A stretch of DNA of 64,000 bases from Pleurodeles waltl (Eukaryota > Chordata > Amphibia > Caudata > Salamandridae). The notes under the pieces were generated by a model. The model did no database searches, was not told the DNA's origin, and saw only the letters and a program-made list of their open reading frames with translations. Each line of letters starts with the position of its first letter. The first letter of the stretch is position 1. Position numbers and translations under genes: made by a program. Shown here in pieces: positions 59,958 to 64,000 of the stretch. The stretch covers positions 134,435,106 to 134,499,105 of the forward strand of contig NC_090447.1 in NCBI RefSeq assembly GCF_031143425.1. Reading direction: 5' to 3'.

Positions 59958-60999
59958 TTAACCCCTTAGCTGCTAAGCATCCCATGCTAAGCCTTTTTTT
60001 TGGCTATTTGGGGTAGTTCGAGCCTAGCCTACCCTACCTTTTGGTCCACATAACCTATCCATTCCAGCATCGTGGGGATTCTAAAGATACCTAGAGTTTG
60101 TAGATTACCCTGGAGGGGACCAAGAAATTAGCAAAAATAGAGCACCATTTTGTTTTTGAAAAATGAGAAAAAAGTGCTGCAGAAGAAAGCATCTGTTTTT
60201 TTCCCCCTCCAAATGGCATCAATGAAAGGTTTGTGGTGCTAACATCACTACCTTTCCAGCTTTCATGAACAGACAGATTTGAATCAGAAAACCACAACTT
60301 TTCAACACAGTTTTGGCATTTTACTGAGATAGAGCCTATTTTCCTATTTTTTTGTACTTTTAACCTCCCTCCAGTTAGTGGTAGAAATAGGTATAAAACC
60401 GATTCTGGATTATGGAAAGCTAGACTTTTCTGGAAAGTAGACATAATTTTGAGTTCAACAAGTGGTCATTTGTGTAGATACTTCAAGGTTTTTGTATATG
60501 AAGTAACACTTGAAATACAAAAAATTTCAAATTTAGTTACAAAACAACCCCTTATGTCTAAGTTTTCATCTGTAACTTTTTCTAACTATGGCAGATGTTC
60601 AAAAGCAATATGCCATTATGTCCGCTGGACCCTTTTAACTGTGGGAATATATAGGGCTTGTAGGTTCACCAAGAACCCGAGGTACCCAGAGGCAATAACT
60701 GGGCTGCACATTGCAATTATTTTTTATTGGGCACCGGGTATACAGCAATTCATTTGGTGAAATAGTAAGCGTGAAAAATAGGTATCAAAGAAACCTATAT
60801 ATTTCTAAAATGGGCACACGATATGGAGTTTAGAAGCAGTGGTTTTTTGCACGGCTCTTGGTTTGTGGGTATCAAAACTAAAATGCAAATTAGAGGGCAT
60901 TTCTCAAAATGACTTCTTTCTTACACACTGTCTTACAACTGGACGGTGCAAATGCAGAGAAAAAATAGGTAATGATGATTGTTCTGCTATTCTGTGTTC

Positions 61000-62200
61000 T
61001 CCCACATCTCCTGGTAAAAGTGGCACCTTGCTTGTGTGGGTAGACCTAGTGCCCATGACAGGAAATGGAGCAAAACGCAATGTGGACACATCACATTTTT
61101 CAGCTGAAAACTGACTAATTTTTTGCAATGTGCTTTGTGAATTTTGGGCCCTAGCACAGCCAGCACCTAAGGAAACCTAGCAAACCTGTACATATTTGAA
61201 AACTAGACACCTAGGGGAATACAGGATGGGATGACTTGTGCCGCTCTCACCACCTATGTTGCCCAAAATCCCTTGCAAACCTCCAATTTTGTCCCAAAAA
61301 AACAATTTTCCTCACATTTCTGTGATGAAAAGTTCTGGAATCTGAGGGGAGCCACAAACTTCCTTCCATGATGCATTCCCTCAACTCTCCCAATAAAAAG
61401 GGTGCCTCACTTGGGTGGGTGGGCCTAGTGCCTGTGACAGGAAATGGCCCAAACCACAGCATAGACATATCACATTTTTCCACTGAGAACAGACCCCTTT
61501 ATTGCAATGTGCCTAGCTGTGCATTTAGGGCTGTTGCTCAGCTGGCACCTACAGAAAACTAGAAAACCTGTACATTTTTTTAAACCAGATACCTTTGGAA
61601 ATCTAGGATGGGGTTGCTTGTGTGGCTATTACCAGGTCTGTTACCCAGAATACCTTGCAAACCTCAACTGTTTTCTAAAAACATAGTTTCCTCACATTTC
61701 TGTGATGGAATGTTTTGGAATCTTTGGGGAGCTTCAAACCTCCTTCCACCTTGCATTTACCCAAGTCTCCCGATAAAAATGGTACCTCACTTGTGTGGGT
61801 AGACCTAGTGCCTGTGACAGGAAACGGGCCAAAACACAACATGGATGCAGCTCATTTTTCCAATGAAAACTGACCCTCTTTTTCAGATGTTCATAGCTCA
61901 GCTGGCATCTTGGGAAGCCTAGCCAACCTGTACATTTTTATAAACTAGACATCTAGAGTGATCCAGGATGGTCTGACCTTTGTGGTTCCTTTAGGGATTA
62001 TTTACCCACAGTGCCCTGCAAACCTCCAACTTTGCCTGAAATCATGCATGTTCCTTACATTTCTGTGATGGAAACTTCGGGAATAGCAAGAATCCACAAA
62101 ATTCCTACCACTCAGCATATGCTTTATCTGTACCAATAAAAACACTGCCCCACTTGTGTGGCTGGGCCTAGTGCAGGTACAGGAACGGATAAAATCAAGG
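61000..62200. repeat. Tandem ~380-bp units inside the TTAA element
   Basis: The block CCTAGTGCCTGTGACAGGAA recurs with its last base of GACAG at 61,061, 61,440, 61,820 and, diverged, about 62,181. Units also share CTGTACATTTTT, TTTCCTCACATTTCTGTGATG and CACTTGTGTGGGTAGACC. Confidence 0.85.
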
Positions 62201-62315
62201 ACAATGGGTGCCATTGAAAAGAGACTTCTACTGACTACGGTTGGATCCGTTCCTGTTGCTGGCACTAGGCCCAGCCACAGAAGTGGGGCAATGCTGGGTG
62301 GTAGGAATTTTGTGG
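62094..62315. repeat. Large imperfect hairpin in the TTAA element
   Basis: Left arm CCACAAAATTCCTACCACTC...GGCTGGGCCTAGTGC (62,094-62,187) is inverted at 62,232-62,315, leaving a loop of about 45 bp. The right arm is a reversed 380-bp-type unit fragment. Confidence 0.8.
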
Positions 62316-62526
62316 ATTCCTGCGGATTCCAGAAGATTTCGGAGAATATGGTCGTAAAAAATTCAGGGTGGAGCAAAAGCTCTTGCCCAAGGGCCAGCTT
62401 CCCAGTCCCTGGTGTCTAATGGTGGATTTGTGTTTGGGGATCGCCCACATGCAGTGATTTCCAAGCAGGAATCCATTAGGGAGGGATATCATTGTAAGGG
62501 GAAGACTGGATGGCAATTATTTTTAA

Positions 62527-62600
62527 TGGCTTTGTACTGCTGGTTCTGACTTGAGAGGGACATCCAGTAATGACGAAGTATACTGCAACTATGCAAAAGG
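62527..62600. repeat. Tandem repeat of ~75 bp, right part
   Basis: GGTTCTGACTTGAGAGGGACATCCAGTAATGAC resumes the 75-bp unit of 59,251-59,957. Confidence 0.6.
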
Positions 62601-64000
62601 CCAAGCCTACTGAATTTGCCAATGCTTGTTGTATATGTGTCTTCTTTCAATGCGTGTTGAATGTGAAGCAGCATGGTAAGAAGGTTGAATCAAAATCTAC
62701 TTCTTCTTCCAGAAGCAGAGGAACAGATACAGTAAGTACTGATTTGCGTTATTTGCATTTTGTTTTGAAAAGTTTAGCATTCAAGATTTATTTAAGGAAG
62801 AATGATAAAATGTGCATGAATACCTACATTATGAAACACACAACCAGAACAGTTCCACTGTGCATTTATAGGACGGTTATTCTATAGTAAGTTTGAAATT
62901 GCAATGATGTAATCTGCACCTGTTTGTGATTTAACATTTATTGTTTGGGATCTGAATTATTAGAAGTACCAAATCCAAGCTCCAGATAGGTTTACTAATA
63001 AACAAATGAAGCTTTTAACAGTATTGGTGTACTTATGGAATGGAATTCTGACCTGAGAATAAAGTAGGTTTCTTCATAGTAAAATAAATAAATAACTGTA
63101 GTACTCCAGGGCCTCATGTTTCAGTATTCTTATAGATGTACCATTAAGCATATACATAGGAAGTGGGTTTGTCCACTGTCTCCACTTGCATTTGCTATGA
63201 AAGATCAGGCTGGAATGGCTGTGTGAGTTTTAATGTTTTGCATTGAACTGAAAAGCACTTCATGTCAATATTTCAGCAATGTAAATATCACAGTACTCAA
63301 GGTTCAGAGGAGTTCAGTTGAGTTTGGCTGTTTGAGCTGCTGGCTGGAGATTTTGTCAATGCTATTGCTCAAAACATCATGTATATACATTGGTGTGACT
63401 CTCATATTACTACAAGCCCACGTGTGGAAGATTCTTTTCACAGGGTAACAAGTTTATGTCTTTACATGGTGATTATTATGGCGTTCCATTTCACCGACCA
63501 AATTTTAATCCCCAATAACTTGACTGACACATAAAATGTGATGAAGAGATTTAGAAGCAGCTTGAGCACCACTTGGCTTGAAAAACTCCTAATAATGCAT
63601 TAAGATTTTTTTACAGGTTTGTTATATTCACTGACTTTATTCAAAAACATTTCACATGCCAAAATCTGAAAATGTATTTTATATCCTTGATCAATATACC
63701 AAAAGGATTGCTCTTCCAATGTGTTAATGAATGTTTCTTCAAGGCTGTGAGAACAACCGTAAGGGGCATAAGTGAGACTTCCATTATACTGAACAATGCA
63801 TTTACTAAAATATTTACAAGGCACAAACTCTTTCCAACATTGTTAAATTTGTTTTCATTTTCACTTAATACAGATCTACAGTTCTAAAACCCACCATATC
63901 ACTATTAATCATATATCATATTATAATTTAAAAGTCTATAGAAAATGATTGTATCCTATATAATTCATACTTTTGGAAAGACAAATCCACTTCACCAACC
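62601..64000. other. AT-rich sequence, no gene fixed
   Basis: No domain-bearing frame. A 19-nt candidate exon (62,713-62,731) between TCTTCTTCCAG and GTAAGT is discussed in the findings but is not supported by homology. Confidence 0.45.

Larger units (their letters stand above)
59958..62526. mobile_element. TTAA-flanked element of 2.56 kb
   Basis: TTAA occurs at both borders (59,958-59,961 and 62,523-62,526), and the surrounding 75-bp tandem repeat rejoins when the interior is removed. The left end CCCCTTAGCTGCTAAGC is a type seen in TTAA-targeting DNA transposons (piggyBac or Kolobok groups). The right end does not match it. There is no transposase. The right half consists of ~380-bp repeats ending in a large hairpin. 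Superfamily is inferred from the target site only. Confidence 0.65.

Overview
The window looks like eukaryotic, transposon-dense DNA from a very large genome. Genes are split by introns with GT...AG borders (for example GTAAGG/TTTTTTGCAG around 23,183-25,221). There are retroviral LTRs, a tRNA-derived SINE, satellite-like arrays and many MITEs, and no bacterial operon structure. The main theme is PIF/Harbinger DNA transposons: HARBI1-like DDE transposases with SANT/Myb-like partner proteins. That abundance fits a salamandrid newt, since the Iberian ribbed newt Pleurodeles waltl is known for Harbinger expansion. The species is an inference. I found no convincing host protein-coding gene, and almost all coding relics carry stops or frameshifts.

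Layout. 1-12,185: Harbinger A, with a minus-strand transposase, a divergent plus-strand SANT gene in three exons, and an intron filled with two MITEs, a solo LTR and an unassigned segment. 12,404-12,573: a short MITE. 13,480-19,130: retroelement-like flanks around a 4.4-kb tandem array of about fourteen 320-bp units. 21,308-22,203: a MITE and a tRNA-derived SINE. 22,204-about 30,470: Harbinger B (transposase, nested MITE, SANT gene), followed by a second set of similar SANT-gene exons (31,071-32,985), a minus-strand accessory gene (34,555-35,351), two MITEs and an orphan SANT domain (37,952-38,367). 40,037-58,609: a minus-strand endogenous retrovirus. It has a complete 3' LTR, decayed RT, RNase H, integrase, a dUTPase after the integrase, and an env-like end. 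Its 5' LTR is cut by a 923-bp MITE and by Harbinger C (49,130-58,261). 59,251-62,600: a 75-bp tandem repeat interrupted by a TTAA-flanked element made largely of 380-bp repeats. 62,600-64,000: no recognised genes.

How the pieces relate. Harbinger C is the most informative element. A 3-bp duplication (TAT) flanks it, and it holds a minus-strand transposase with all three DDE residues between two plus-strand SANT/Myb-like genes, followed by a Lys/Pro/Ala-repeat ORF. Harbinger A repeats the transposase(-)/SANT(+) half of this plan. Two Harbinger end types are present: GGNCCTNATT...TGGCGG (A/C type MITEs) and GGGCATATTTATAC (B type). Each has non-autonomous relatives in the window. The intact 3' LTR serves as an empty-site reference, so the order of insertion can be read: retrovirus first, then the MITE and Harbinger C into its 5' LTR (order between these two unknown), then an LTR-like insertion inside Harbinger C.
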